Assembly: GCF_007301515.1 (NCBI RefSeq)
Contig: NZ_CP041666.1
Span: 2,232,001-2,296,000, forward strand
Source of the DNA: Radiobacillus deserti
GTDB taxonomy: Bacteria; Bacillota; Bacilli; Bacillales; Amphibacillaceae
DNA length: 64,000 nt
Reading direction: 5' to 3'
Shown: one piece after another, positions 26,321-36,395 of the stretch
Numbering within the stretch: position 1 is the first letter of the stretch
Layout: each line of letters begins with the position of its first letter
Made by a program: the position numbers and the translations under genes
The notes under the pieces: model-generated
Databases searched by the model: none
What the model saw: only the letters and a program-made list of their open reading frames with translations
Told to the model about the DNA's origin: nothing

Positions 26321-29300
26321 TTATGTCCCTTTAATGACCACATTTTCTTTTCCAAACGTATGATTCAAGGATTGGATTGCTTCTCTCGTAAGCTTAATAT
26401 TATATTTTCCTGCTAATTGATAGGATGTCCTATTCTGTTCATGGTACACAATAATAGGAACCGTCCCTGGATATTGATTTGCGAGTGTCTCCATCTTCTC
26501 TAGTACTTTTTGATCATTTTGCTCCGTTATTTTCAAAAACACCCGTTGAACTACTTCTGTAATTAATGCTTCTTCTTTAAATGGTTGGACGTCCTCTAAG
26601 ACCCATTGTAGCCTTCCGTTACGGTTTTCAACCTTCCCTTTTAGCAAAACCATGGATTCTTCTTTTAACCATCTACTAATCGTTCGATATAAATCTGGAA
26701 ATACAACTCCATCCATCTCATCCGTTTCATCCCCTAAGGACAAGAAAGCCATGGATTCACCACGTTTGGTCCGAATCGTTTTTACTTCTTGAATAATAGC
26801 ACTTCCTCGTAATTGTTTTTGACCAACTAACTTACGAGCATTGCGAAAAGTGATATATCCGTTCGCTCTAAGAAGTTCTCTATATTCCGCTAAAGGATGA
26901 CTAGATAAATAAATCCCTAATACTTCTTTTTCCATCTCTAGTTTTTTTATTTGCGAGAAATCTTCCATCTCCACATAAGCCTCGTCCAATTGAACATCTC
27001 CTTCAAAAAAAGAAGGCTGATCATCAAACTCTTTAAATAGTTCCGCTTGTTCTCTTGCTTGATCAATAGTGGCTAACATACTAGCGCGGTTCGCGTATGT
27101 CTCATCAAACGCTCCTGACATGATAAGCGTTTCAAGAATAGGACGAGTTACAATTTTCAACGACACACGCATGCAAAAATCAAATAGATGCTTAAATGGA
27201 CCGCTTTTTCTAGCTTCCATTATCTCAGTAATAACTTGATGACCAATCCCTTTAAGTGTTAAAAACCCTACCCTTAGTTTACCTTTCCCATCAACGGTAA
27301 ACCTTCCAAAGCTTTTATTTATAGAGGGTGGTAATGTAGAAATGCCCAATTCACTTGCTTCTTTTATATATGTGCGCACTTTTTCTTGTTGATTAGATAC
27401 AGAGCTTAAAAGCTCTGCCATAAAGAAAGCTGGATAATGGGCTTTTAAATACGCCAGCTGATACGAGATAACACTGTAGGCAACCGCATGACTTCGGTTA
27501 AAGCCGTAATTCGCAAAACGAACAATCCACGCAAAAATCTCTTCCGCTACTGAACGCTCATACCCTTGTTCTATACAACCTTGAATGAACAATTGTTTTT
27601 GTTCATTCATTACTAAATGATCTTTTTTGGAGACGGCCCTTCTTAGGATGTCAGCTTGCCCTAAACGAAAGCCCGCCATTGTATGAGCTATCTGCATAAT
27701 TTGTTCCTGGTACACTAACACACCATACGTTTTCTCAAGGATAGGCTGTAATACGCGATGTGGATAGTTAATTGGTTCCTGATTATGCTTTCTTTTGATA
27801 TAAGTTGGAATATATTCCATCGGACCAGGACGGAACAAGGCGTTCACCGCTACAACGTCTTCAAATTCTGTCGGCTTCAAGGATGTTAACACTTGCTGCA
27901 TACCTTGAGATTCCAATTGAAATATTCCACTCGTTGCCCCGGACTGTAGTAATGTAAATGTCTTTTCGTCCTGAAAAGGAATCGTTTCTAACCTAAAATT
28001 AGGATCTACATTCCGCTGAATGGCACGAGTAATCCTTTCCATCAAGCTTAGATTGCGAAGTCCGAGAAAGTCCATTTTTAATAATCCTAACTGCTGTACT
28101 TCATTCATTGCATATTGCGTTAAGGCGATGTCATGATGACCCGCCATTAACGGCACATGTTTTTGCAGAGGACTTTTGCTAATTAATACACCTGCTGCAT
28201 GGGTGGAAACATGCCGCGGTAACCCTTCTAACTGATGAGCGATTTGAAACAATTTTTTTAATCCGTCATTTGCTTGGATATATTCTCTCAACTCAGCCGA
28301 CTGCTTCACAGCATTGGCCAAGCTTCCTGTTGAACTAGAAACATGTTTTAATAGAAAAGTTAAATCTTGTTGATCTACATTCATGGTTTTCGCTAGCTCT
28401 CTTAAAGTCGACCTAGCAGCAAAGGTACCAAAGGTTGCAATTTGAGCAACATGTTCAGCCCCGTATTTTTGCTGAACATATCGAATAACCTCATCGCGTC
28501 GGTGATCTGAAAAATCAATGTCAATATCTGGCATCGTGATACGCTCTGGATTCAGAAACCGCTCAAACAGGAGATTATGCTCGAGCGGATCCACATCTGT
28601 AATCTGTAACAGATAGGCAACGAGAGAACCAGCTGCAGAACCTCTTCCCGGTCCAACCATAATTCCATTCTCTTTTGCATACTTAATAAAATCCCAAACA
28701 ATAAGAAAATAGTCACTAAAATCCATTTTCTTAATGACGGATAGTTCATAGGTTAAACGTTGCTCTACTTCTGGTGTCCGTTCGTTATATCTAGAAGGAA
28801 TGGATTGAAAACAAAGGCTTTCCAAGTATGTAAAAGCATCCTTCCCATCGGGAACAGGATAGGATGGCAGTAATGACTGATCAAAGGATATGGAAACATC
28901 ACATGCTTGTGCAATACGGTGTGATGCTTCCAAGAGTTTTGCCCATTTGTCCGGAAATAGAAGCTCCATATCCTGTTTAGAAGCGAAATGCAACTCCCTT
29001 GACCCGTCACTTGATTCCACTTGCCACTTGCGACTATCCTTCATAGCTTGAAGACATCTGTATGCTTCTTCCTCGTCTCGTTCTACATATCTTACATCCC
29101 GGATTGCTGTATATAATATTGACTTCGAGACATGCTTTTGAATAAATGCCATGGTAAGACGAATCTTATCATTTGCCTCCGAAACCCCAATATAAAAATC
29201 TCCTTCTCGGAACAAAGTTGTCCACTTACTTAAGTAATCCTGTACCCGTTCGGTTTCATTTTGTTCAATCCATAAAGGGAGACTCGTATTTTCCCAAGGC

Positions 29301-29665
29301 AATATACCAATAACGTGATCAGTGTATCTATTTAAATCTGAAAAAGGAATATCTGTCTGCTTGTTAAGCTGAATGGTACTGCTTAACGCTATCAATTGTT
29401 CATACCCCATATTATTTTTGGCTAACAAAATACAAGGTACACTCGTCTCTTCATAGCGTACAAATACCACCATGCCAATGATAGGTTTAATGCCTGCCTT
29501 TTGACATGCTCGATAAAAAGGAATAACACCATGTAATACCATTTCATCCGTTATAGCGAGTGCTGTATATCCTTTATCTACTGCTGATTGGACAAGATGC
29601 TGAATTGAAATTGTACTCTTCAGTAAACTGTAACCTGTTCGTATTTGTAAATGTGTAAACTCCAT
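26321..29665 (-). CDS. dnaE: DNA polymerase III subunit alpha DnaE
   Basis: The error-prone second replicative polymerase of Firmicutes, extending primers on the lagging strand. 1114 residues, as in B. subtilis. The N-terminal PHP domain has lost its metal histidines (THLQIRTGYSLLKST instead of the H-x-H pattern), so it should not have exonuclease activity. The palm contains GPGRGSAAGSLV and the catalytic PDIDIDFSDHRRDEVI. The C-terminal OB fold follows after about 960. The start at 29663-29665 follows GGCGGGAG. The frame extends farther upstream but without ribosome sites. Confidence 0.97.
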   Translation of the reverse strand: MEFTHLQIRTGYSLLKSTISIQHLVQSAVDKGYTALAITDEMVLHGVIPFYRACQKAGIKPIIGMVVFVRYEETSVPCILLAKNNMGYEQLIALSSTIQLNKQTDIPFSDLNRYTDHVIGILPWENTSLPLWIEQNETERVQDYLSKWTTLFREGDFYIGVSEANDKIRLTMAFIQKHVSKSILYTAIRDVRYVERDEEEAYRCLQAMKDSRKWQVESSDGSRELHFASKQDMELLFPDKWAKLLEASHRIAQACDVSISFDQSLLPSYPVPDGKDAFTYLESLCFQSIPSRYNERTPEVEQRLTYELSVIKKMDFSDYFLIVWDFIKYAKENGIMVGPGRGSAAGSLVAYLLQITDVDPLEHNLLFERFLNPERITMPDIDIDFSDHRRDEVIRYVQQKYGAEHVAQIATFGTFAARSTLRELAKTMNVDQQDLTFLLKHVSSSTGSLANAVKQSAELREYIQANDGLKKLFQIAHQLEGLPRHVSTHAAGVLISKSPLQKHVPLMAGHHDIALTQYAMNEVQQLGLLKMDFLGLRNLSLMERITRAIQRNVDPNFRLETIPFQDEKTFTLLQSGATSGIFQLESQGMQQVLTSLKPTEFEDVVAVNALFRPGPMEYIPTYIKRKHNQEPINYPHRVLQPILEKTYGVLVYQEQIMQIAHTMAGFRLGQADILRRAVSKKDHLVMNEQKQLFIQGCIEQGYERSVAEEIFAWIVRFANYGFNRSHAVAYSVISYQLAYLKAHYPAFFMAELLSSVSNQQEKVRTYIKEASELGISTLPPSINKSFGRFTVDGKGKLRVGFLTLKGIGHQVITEIMEARKSGPFKHLFDFCMRVSLKIVTRPILETLIMSGAFDETYANRASMLATIDQAREQAELFKEFDDQPSFFEGDVQLDEAYVEMEDFSQIKKLEMEKEVLGIYLSSHPLAEYRELLRANGYITFRNARKLVGQKQLRGSAIIQEVKTIRTKRGESMAFLSLGDETDEMDGVVFPDLYRTISRWLKEESMVLLKGKVENRNGRLQWVLEDVQPFKEEALITEVVQRVFLKITEQNDQKVLEKMETLANQYPGTVPIIVYHEQNRTSYQLAGKYNIKLTREAIQSLNHTFGKENVVIKGT

Positions 29666-29825
29666 TTCTTCTCCCGCCTTTTCTATAGCTTTATTATATC
29701 TAAATCGAAGACCTGTTGAAACGAATAACATAACTTGTACAACGAATTCATAAAATGGAGTAGGCATTGCCTGCATGATTTAGACATGCGGAACGACACA
29801 TATTTTGTATAAAGGGTGAACAACT

Positions 29826-30161
29826 ATGGAGGAAGAACGTTTTATTTCATCCATCATTCATTGTTATTTTATTGCTTTAGGTGTCATTATGGGTGGAACA
29901 TTCATTGGAAGTATCGGAGCTTTCGCTACCGGTGAACCTCCGTTAACCGTGATGCGTCGAATCGCCAAAGGATTACGCATTTGGGCAATTGTTGCTGCAA
30001 TTGGCGGAACGTTTGATGCCATCTCCAACTTTGAACGTGGTATTTATGAAGGTTCCACTATAGATGTAGTGAAACAAGTTCTTCTTATCGTGTTCGCTAT
30101 GGCCGGGGTTCAGACTGCATTATTAATTATAGAGTGGTTTACACAGGAGAGTGTGGATTAA
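29826..30161 (+). CDS. ytrH: Sporulation membrane protein YtrH
   Basis: 111 residues with three hydrophobic helices (about 7-33, 49-67, 80-105). YtrH with YtrI is a mother-cell sporulation protein pair needed for normal spores in B. subtilis. Start site AAAGGGTG. The stop codon overlaps the ytrI ATG by one base, so the two are coupled. Divergent from dnaE across 160 bases, in which I see no certain sigma-E promoter. Confidence 0.88.
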   Translation: MEEERFISSIIHCYFIALGVIMGGTFIGSIGAFATGEPPLTVMRRIAKGLRIWAIVAAIGGTFDAISNFERGIYEGSTIDVVKQVLLIVFAMAGVQTALLIIEWFTQESVD

Positions 30162-30664
30162 TGCATTTCCCACATTTATTTAAAAAAGAAAGCTGGCAAC
30201 GTTTTTTAGCAGGTTGTTTTGTCGGAGCTATTCTTTCCTTTATCATATTTTTATACATGCACGGTCGCCTTTACGAACAATGGGCGACGGACAATCTGAA
30301 GCTTCAGGAACAGATTTCTAACCTTGAATTAAAAATAAAATCCTTGTCCCAACAAAAATCTGAGCTTGATGAACAAGCTCAGGAACAGATGATTGTGCAA
30401 GAAATTGAAATCATCCTTGTGAATCAAGAGACATTAAAGCTTGATCGACTATTAGAACATCAGACGAAACAATATATAAAAGAACAAATAAGTGACGTTT
30501 TAGGCAAAAAAGTAAGCACTATTGCCTCTAATGGAAACCTACTGAAAGCGGCTATTCAAAACAAGCAATATACGATTGATGATATGAAGTTTACTGTATC
30601 CGTCAAGATGTTAACCATTGCACCAGTTGTTCGAGTCGAAGTAGAACTAGAACTAAAGAACTAA
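30161..30664 (+). CDS. ytrI: Sporulation membrane protein YtrI
   Basis: 167 residues from the ATG at 30161, which follows AGGAGAG; an earlier in-frame start at 30134 lies inside ytrH. One membrane helix near 16-33 and then a coiled coil (about 45-85, rich in Q, E, L, K), followed by a small domain with TVSVKMLTIAPVVRVEVEL. Single-pass protein with the coil outside the forespore or mother-cell membrane is likely. Confidence 0.85.
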   Translation: MHFPHLFKKESWQRFLAGCFVGAILSFIIFLYMHGRLYEQWATDNLKLQEQISNLELKIKSLSQQKSELDEQAQEQMIVQEIEIILVNQETLKLDRLLEHQTKQYIKEQISDVLGKKVSTIASNGNLLKAAIQNKQYTIDDMKFTVSVKMLTIAPVVRVEVELELKN

Positions 30665-30761
30665 CACGTGACAATTGTATGAAATTTTCTGAATTATATA
30701 GCAAAAAAGCGCTTCCTCACATATAATTAAGGTAGAAATCATTTGTAAAGGAGTGACTACC

Positions 30762-30959
30762 ATGTTCATTATTCACACACGTCGTCTAGTTGATGAACAG
30801 ATGGATCGTTTAGCCAATGGTTACTCAGCGTATGCAGAAACAAATGAACTTACTCGCCTTATGCAAAGAGAAATTAATAAACGGAACTTACCTGTCATTT
30901 TAGATCAAACCGAAAGTGGCTGCTGGTTCATTCCAGAAAAACCAGCACAAACTCATTAG
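30762..30959 (+). CDS. Small conserved hypothetical protein
   Basis: 65 residues from the ATG at 30762, which follows AAAGGAG at good spacing; an upstream GTG at 30753 overlaps that site. Soluble, basic and short: MFIIHTRRLVDEQMDRL at the start and ESGCWFIPEKP at the end. No family recognised. It has its own terminator and lies between ytrI and nrnA. Confidence 0.65.
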   Translation: MFIIHTRRLVDEQMDRLANGYSAYAETNELTRLMQREINKRNLPVILDQTESGCWFIPEKPAQTH

Positions 30960-30983
30960 ACCTTCCAATGAAGGTCATTTTTA
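30959..30983 (+). terminator. Intrinsic terminator after the 65-residue gene
   Basis: GACCTTC/GAAGGTC (30959-30965, 30970-30976) followed by ATTTTTAT. Confidence 0.8.
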
Positions 30984-30990
30984 TGGAAAC

Positions 30991-31023
30991 GAAAAACAAC
31001 TTGGCGTACCATGACCAAGTTGT
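30991..31023 (-). terminator. Intrinsic terminator after nrnA
   Basis: Nine-pair stem (30996-31004 with 31015-31023) and TTTTT on the minus strand. Confidence 0.85.
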
Positions 31024-31029
31024 CGTTTC

Positions 31030-31974
31030 TTATTTATGATGTACTTTACAGGCTTCCTCTAAATCCGCAATAACCTGATCCATTTCTTCCCATTTAGAAA
31101 TAGAAGCTCCAGATGCCAGTGGATGGCCACCGCCATTGTATTTTGCGGCAATTTCATTAATAACTGGACCTTTGGATCGAAGCCGAACTCGTATCAAATC
31201 TTCTTCTTCTACAAAAAATGCCCAAGCTAGTATGCCTTCCACATCACCTAAGATGCCAACTAGCTGGCTTGTTTCCATTGCAGAAATTCCGAACTTTTCT
31301 AATGTTTCTTGATCAATTTTAATTGCGCATAGCCCCGATTCTGAGATTTCAATATGCTGCAAAATATACCCTTTAAAACGGGCAACATGTTCTGGCGTTG
31401 TGTATATGCCATCATATAAAGCAGAACGATCAAAGTCATATGTAACGAGCTCCGCAGCATATCGGAACGTTTTAGAAGTCGTACTTGGAAATAAAAAACG
31501 ACCTGTATCCCCAACAATCCCACCATACAATAAACGTGCAGCTTCATTTGTGCACACAAATCCCTTATCCTTACCTTCTAAATATAGTTCATAGATTAAT
31601 TCACTAGTAGAGCTGGCGTTTGTATCTACCCACATAATATCTCCATATGGATCCACATTTGGGTGATGGTCAATTTTGATAAGCTCTTTTCCCTTTACAT
31701 ACCTTTGGTCCGATACACGAGCTTGATTTGCAGTGTCACATACTATCACTAGAGCACCTTGATAGACTTCATCCTCCACTTTATCCATGTCAGCTAAAAA
31801 GCTTAAGGACGGATCCTCATCACCGACTAAATAAACGTGTTTATTTGGGAAACTTCCCTTAATGATTTCTCCTAACCCTTTCTGTGAGCCGAATGCATCG
31901 GGGTCTGGTCGCACATGACGATGAATGATGATTGTCTCATATTCTTTAATTTTTTCTAATATTGAAGCTATCAT
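31030..31974 (-). CDS. nrnA: Bifunctional oligoribonuclease and pAp phosphatase NrnA
   Basis: Degrades nanoRNAs and converts 3'-phosphoadenosine 5'-phosphate to AMP; the pAp is a by-product of sulfate assimilation, so it fits the sulfate genes at the right end. 314 residues. DHH domain with RHVRPDPDAFGSQ, VICDTANQARVSD and KIDHHPNVDPYGD; DHHA1 domain near the C-terminus with KYNGGGHPLASGA. B. subtilis YtqI is the local homologue. Start has site GAGGGAT. Confidence 0.94.
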   Translation of the reverse strand: MIASILEKIKEYETIIIHRHVRPDPDAFGSQKGLGEIIKGSFPNKHVYLVGDEDPSLSFLADMDKVEDEVYQGALVIVCDTANQARVSDQRYVKGKELIKIDHHPNVDPYGDIMWVDTNASSTSELIYELYLEGKDKGFVCTNEAARLLYGGIVGDTGRFLFPSTTSKTFRYAAELVTYDFDRSALYDGIYTTPEHVARFKGYILQHIEISESGLCAIKIDQETLEKFGISAMETSQLVGILGDVEGILAWAFFVEEEDLIRVRLRSKGPVINEIAAKYNGGGHPLASGASISKWEEMDQVIADLEEACKVHHK

Positions 31975-32085
31975 ACATATCCCTCATTTCTTTTTCTAAT
32001 CCGTATTCTTTATTTTTTCTAGTAAAAGTGAAGAAAAAACGCTAAAATGGGTAACGTAGTTTGATTCAGTTAGGAGTAGATAGGT

Positions 32086-32385
32086 ATGATCATTTTCCCC
32101 ATTATAATTGTTCTTTCCTTCGTTTTATACATCTATTACAAGGTTGCTATAATCCGTACAAATGAACCATTGTTTCAGCATTATTATCAGTCTAAAAGTA
32201 AGATTTGCTTAGGATCGTTTGTCTTTTTCTTTGGAATTAATCAGTATTTATTTTATCAAACGCGATTTTCTCTTTTAATCGGTATATTATTTCTTTTTAT
32301 CGGTGGACTACAGGCATGGGATGGCATTAAAAGAACTCGTTTTTATCGAGATCAAGCTCAGCATCTACAAGCAAAAGAAGATTAG
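32086..32385 (+). CDS. ytpI: YtpI family membrane protein
   Basis: 99 residues with three hydrophobic helices (2-20, 41-60, 62-82) and the motif GGLQAWDGIKRTRFYRDQA near the end. Start site AGGAGTAG. Between nrnA and ytoI as in B. subtilis. Function unknown. Confidence 0.85.
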   Translation: MIIFPIIIVLSFVLYIYYKVAIIRTNEPLFQHYYQSKSKICLGSFVFFFGINQYLFYQTRFSLLIGILFLFIGGLQAWDGIKRTRFYRDQAQHLQAKED

Positions 32386-32390
32386 CGATC

Positions 32391-32416
32391 AGGCTCTTAT
32401 GTAGGGCCTTTTTTAT
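32391..32416 (+). terminator. Intrinsic terminator after ytpI
   Basis: AGGCTC/GGGCCT stem with T6 run on the plus strand. Confidence 0.75.
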
Positions 32417-32426
32417 TTGTGCAGAT

Positions 32427-33741
32427 TTAGCGATCCATTAATTGAGCCATTAAAAGTGCCTTTCCTACCATAATTTTTTCATTATATACTTCTACATCCA
32501 CTTTGGCGAATTTCCGACTAACTTCTAATAAGCGAGGCCGAATTTCTAGCCGACTATCAAGTTGTACCGGCTTAATAAAATAAATCGTTAAATTTTCAAC
32601 GACAAGATTTCCTTTTTTAAATTGTCGAAGTAATCGACTACTTGCTTCGGTTACAAAAGAAGTGAATACGCCATATGATAAAGAACCAAGTTGATTCGTC
32701 ATCTGTGGGGTAACCTGTGCTTGATAGACGGTTCCATGTGCTTCATCTTGCACAACTTCTATTCTACTTGTTGCAATGTCCTCAATGGTTTCTCCTACCT
32801 GTGGTTGACGTTGAATATGCTGTAATGCCTTCAACACATCTTGCCGAGAAATTAAACCAGCCAAGTGTTGATGGGAATCCACAACGGGCATGATTTCGAT
32901 TCCTTCCCAGACCATCATATGTGCAGCATATGCTAGTGACGTTTTCTTTCTGAACCTTCATCGGATTTTTCGTCATAACTTTTTCTACGGTTAGCAAGCG
33001 GTCTTTATCAATAACGTCTTTGGACGTTATCATTCCGATCACTCTGTTTTTATCATCTACAACAGGGAACCTACTATGCTTGGTCGTTTCATTTAACATA
33101 TACCACTTCTCAAGCGTATCTCCGTGTATTAAGTAATAAGCATCCTCTAAGGATGTATAAATATCTTCTACTAATACAATTTCTTTTTTAATCAATTGGT
33201 CATAAATAGCACGGTTAATCATGGCTGCGACTGTAAATGTATCGTAGCTCGTTGACATGATTGGTAGCTTTTTCTCATCTGCTAGTTTCTTTACATGGTC
33301 ATCAGTATCAAAACCACCTGTGATAAGCACAGCAGCACCTTCTTTCAGCGCTAGCTCATGAGCTTCCGTACGATTTCCTATGATAAGTAAGGAATCCTTT
33401 TCCGTGTATCGCATCATCGCATCTAGCTTCATTGCCCCTATGACAAACTTGTTTAACGTCTTATAAAGCCCTTCTCTTCCACCAAGCACCTGACCATCCA
33501 CAATACTAATAATTTCAGCAAAGGTAAGGTTTTCAAAGTTTTCTTTGTTCTTTCTTTCTATACGGATTGTTCCAACCCGTTCTATCGTGCTTACTAGGCC
33601 TTGATTTTCCGCTTCCTTTATAGCTCTATAAGCAGTACCCTCACTGACATCTAGTTTTTTGGCAATCTGTCTTACCGAAATTTTGTTCCCTACAGTAAGG
33701 GACTCAATAAATTCAAGGATTTGTTCATGTTTTGTTGCCAA
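32427..33741 (-). CDS. ytoI: YtoI: HTH, DRTGG, CBS and hotdog domain regulator, frame broken once
   Basis: About 438 residues, close to B. subtilis YtoI (439). Order: winged helix (about 1-65, VRQIAKKLDVSEGTAYRAIKEAENQG), DRTGG domain (about 68-185), two CBS domains (about 190-305) and a C-terminal thioesterase-like hotdog domain. It is likely a nucleotide- or CoA-sensing regulator. The frame changes within CBS 2, between QKENVT and LAYAAHMMVWEG. Removing one base from the T4 run at 32942-32945 joins them as KVQKETSLAYAAHMM. Start likely the TTG at 33739-33741 (MATKHEQIL), as in the family. Confidence 0.87.
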
Positions 33742-33753
33742 CGTATTCACCAA

Positions 33754-34029
33754 TCTTTCAACTGTACTAATTCGACTATATGTAATGTATTATACAGATG
33801 ATTGATGGCTGTATCAATTTTATCTTTGCTCCCCTTTTCCAAATCGGCGTGTTCCATAACAGAATCCAAGTGAATCTTTTTAACAAGTCATCCTTTTTAC
33901 AAAACTAACATTAGTACAGAACTACACATTAAAAGAAACTGTTCCACCAGTATTGGAAAAACTGTTTTAATAAACGCTTGAATTCATAAAAAAGGTATAG
34001 CTTTAAAACAGCTATACCCTTCCTATTAT
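33754..34029. other. Gene-free interval between ytkL and ytoI
   Basis: Holds the ytkL terminator near its left end (33986-34020) and otherwise no frame, repeat or clear promoter that I can support. Confidence 0.6.
33986..34020 (-). terminator. Intrinsic terminator after ytkL
   Basis: Nine-pair stem (33994-34002 with 34010-34018) followed by T6 on the minus strand. Confidence 0.85.
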
Positions 34030-34710
34030 TTACAAATCAATCGATTCACCAGGCTTAAGCGCAATTCCCTTACCAGGCTTCACTTTACTAGCAAATGCAT
34101 CTCCATCCTGTTCAATTAAAGGAAATGTATTATAGTGCACTGGCACGACATATTTCGCGTTTACCCATTCCGCTGCAATAAGCGCATCCTCAGGTCCCAT
34201 AGTAAAGTTGTCTCCAATTGGAAGGAATGCCAAATCAATATTGTTTAATTCCCCAATTAGTTTTAAATCCGAGAATAACCCAGTGTCTCCAGCATGGTAA
34301 ATTGTTTTTCCTTCTGCAAAGAATAAGATCCCAGCTGGCATACCACCATAGATGACATTCCCTTCTTCATCTGTAAAAGCAGACCCATGAAAAGCCTGTG
34401 TAAGCTTCACCCGACCGAAATCAAATTCATGACTCCCTCCAATGTGAAGTGGGTGGGTGTTTAATCCTCTGCTTTCTAAATAAACCGCAAGCTCATTTGG
34501 AGCTACTACTAGCGCATTATTTCGCTTGGCAATTTCGATCGTGTCCCCAACATGATCATTATGTCCGTGGGTAAGTAAAATAGCATCGACTTCTAACGTT
34601 TCCGGATCCAAGTCTGAGCTTCCATTACCCGTTATGAATGGATCTACAATGATTCGATGAGTTTCGGTTTGAATAAACACTGCCGATTGTCCATGAAATG
34701 ATACTTTCAT
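34030..34710 (-). CDS. ytkL: UPF0173 metallo-beta-lactamase-fold hydrolase YtkL
   Basis: 226 residues, the usual length. Metal-binding motif LTHGHNDHVGD near 48-58, further ligands in YHAGDTGLFSD and PVHYNTFP, a beta-lactamase fold. Substrate unknown. It reads the same way as the upstream five-gene stress cluster, 45 bases after its last gene, and may be cotranscribed, but it belongs to the conserved backbone. Confidence 0.93.
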   Translation of the reverse strand: MKVSFHGQSAVFIQTETHRIIVDPFITGNGSSDLDPETLEVDAILLTHGHNDHVGDTIEIAKRNNALVVAPNELAVYLESRGLNTHPLHIGGSHEFDFGRVKLTQAFHGSAFTDEEGNVIYGGMPAGILFFAEGKTIYHAGDTGLFSDLKLIGELNNIDLAFLPIGDNFTMGPEDALIAAEWVNAKYVVPVHYNTFPLIEQDGDAFASKVKPGKGIALKPGESIDL

Positions 34711-34755
34711 CTTTCATTCCCCTTTCTATATATCGTCTATTACCTTTATACCCAA

Positions 34756-36306
34756 TTAATAGTATTTCCAAGCATTTTCATATAATTGAATAAGAATTGG
34801 GTCAATGAGACTATTAACCGCAAGCTCTAATGGCTCTCCTTGTTCGTTCATAATTTCAGCATCTTCATCCTTTCCAAAATAGGTTAATCCCTTAAGCATT
34901 TCCGTTTTTAAATATCTTGTCTCCACATCAACAGCTAACCTTTCAACCTCTATCGGGTTTCGACTTCCTAGTACAAATCCCCAGTTTCCGAAGCTCGGAA
35001 CGTCCGTGTGAAAGTTTTCTGTATGAACCCCTGTGGAAGCAATCGTGTTCGTAATCGTCCAATAGACATCCGTAGCAAAGACAGGACTTGTTGCTTGTAC
35101 CATAAATGCGCCACCAGCCTTGGTATGGTTCCGGACTAAAGAATAAAATTCCTTCGTATATAGCTTGTTTAGGCTCTCATTATTCGGATCAGGAAGATCT
35201 ACTAAAATAACATCAAATCGCTCCTTGGATTTTTCTAAATATTCAAATGCGTCCATATGAACGACGTGTACTTTCTCATTCTCTAAACTCCCCTGATTTA
35301 AACTTGTTAACCAACGATTATGCTTGGCTAACTCAACAACAGCTGGGTCTAGGTCAACCAGCGTGATAGATTCCACTTCTTTATATTTCAGAGCTTCCTT
35401 AGCGGCTACTCCATCTCCGCCTCCTAATATAAGAACACGTTTATGTTCTTCCGCTTGGGCAAACGTTGGATGAACGAGTAATTCATGATAACGAAATTCA
35501 TCGATGGAGCTCAATTGCAATTGCCCATCTAAATAAAGACGGACATCTCCTTCCTCTTCCGTAAGAATAATTTTTTGGTATTTGCTTTCCTCCATATGAA
35601 TGATGGGATCCTTGTACAATTTTTGTTCAAAAGAAAAAGCAGCTTCTTCCCCAAAAAGAAATCCTAGGAATAATAGAATTGCAATGGTTAAGCCAATCGT
35701 AAAGTGAAGAGAGAGCTTTTTCATTTCTTTACGAAAGAGCCACAATACCACGAGAGCGACGGAGATATTTATAAATCCACCAAAAAATGCGGTTTTTACC
35801 ATACCTAAATAAGGGCGTAAGAAAAAAACAAATAACAGTCCTCCAATTAATCCACCGGCATAATCAGAGAAAAGAACCCGAGCCGTACTGCGATTTAAGC
35901 TTACTCCTAATTCATTTGCTTTTCGAATGAGAATCGGCAACTCCACGCCCGTTAATGCACCCACCAGGAAGGTGATTACATATAAGAATATTGCATCAGA
36001 TCCAGCTGGTGAGTATGCCGTAATCCCAAACATAGTAAAACTCGAAAAACCGCCAATTAACGCAACAGAAAATTCGATGTACACAAAGGCAATTACTAGT
36101 TGTTTTAGTACTTTTTCACTTACACTTGCGCCGATTCCCATACCAGTCAGAAACAGCGATATCGTTAACGTGTATTGTTTGACACCATCTCCTAAGATAT
36201 AAGAACCTAACGCACCAAAAAGAACTTCAAAAACGATTCCACAGATGGAAACAATTCCTGAAGCCCAATAAATAAATTTACTTTGATTGACTGCTTGATG
36301 CTCCAT
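34756..36306 (-). CDS. Membrane-anchored polyamine aminopropyltransferase-like protein
   Basis: 516 residues. About seven membrane helices in the first 220 residues, then a spermidine-synthase-type Rossmann domain. Visible there: the substrate signature SSIDEFRYHELLVHP, the SAM-site motif LILGGGDGVAAKEAL, the acidic end LVDLDPAVVELA, and VDLPDPNNESLNKLYTKEFY, where the first D takes the place of the catalytic aspartate. It could transfer an aminopropyl group at the membrane, to a polyamine or another amine; this is inference. Start at 36304-36306 follows CGGAGTGAT; the frame reaches 36327. Last gene of the PspA cluster; speD at 5703 could supply the donor. Confidence 0.88.
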   Translation of the reverse strand: MEHQAVNQSKFIYWASGIVSICGIVFEVLFGALGSYILGDGVKQYTLTISLFLTGMGIGASVSEKVLKQLVIAFVYIEFSVALIGGFSSFTMFGITAYSPAGSDAIFLYVITFLVGALTGVELPILIRKANELGVSLNRSTARVLFSDYAGGLIGGLLFVFFLRPYLGMVKTAFFGGFINISVALVVLWLFRKEMKKLSLHFTIGLTIAILLFLGFLFGEEAAFSFEQKLYKDPIIHMEESKYQKIILTEEEGDVRLYLDGQLQLSSIDEFRYHELLVHPTFAQAEEHKRVLILGGGDGVAAKEALKYKEVESITLVDLDPAVVELAKHNRWLTSLNQGSLENEKVHVVHMDAFEYLEKSKERFDVILVDLPDPNNESLNKLYTKEFYSLVRNHTKAGGAFMVQATSPVFATDVYWTITNTIASTGVHTENFHTDVPSFGNWGFVLGSRNPIEVERLAVDVETRYLKTEMLKGLTYFGKDEDAEIMNEQGEPLELAVNSLIDPILIQLYENAWKYY

Positions 36307-36339
36307 CCTATCACTCCGTTGTCTCATCTTTTTGCAAGA

Positions 36340-36375
36340 GGAAAGTCTGGTTCCCTACACAGAACCAGACTTTTA
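36340..36375 (-). terminator. Perfect 12-pair hairpin between DUF350 and aminopropyltransferase genes
   Basis: Arms 36342-36353 and 36362-36373, with no strong T-run after it on the minus strand. It may be a partial terminator or an mRNA-stability element inside the operon. Confidence 0.5.
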
Positions 36376-36395
36376 GATTTTACCAGTAGCCAGTA

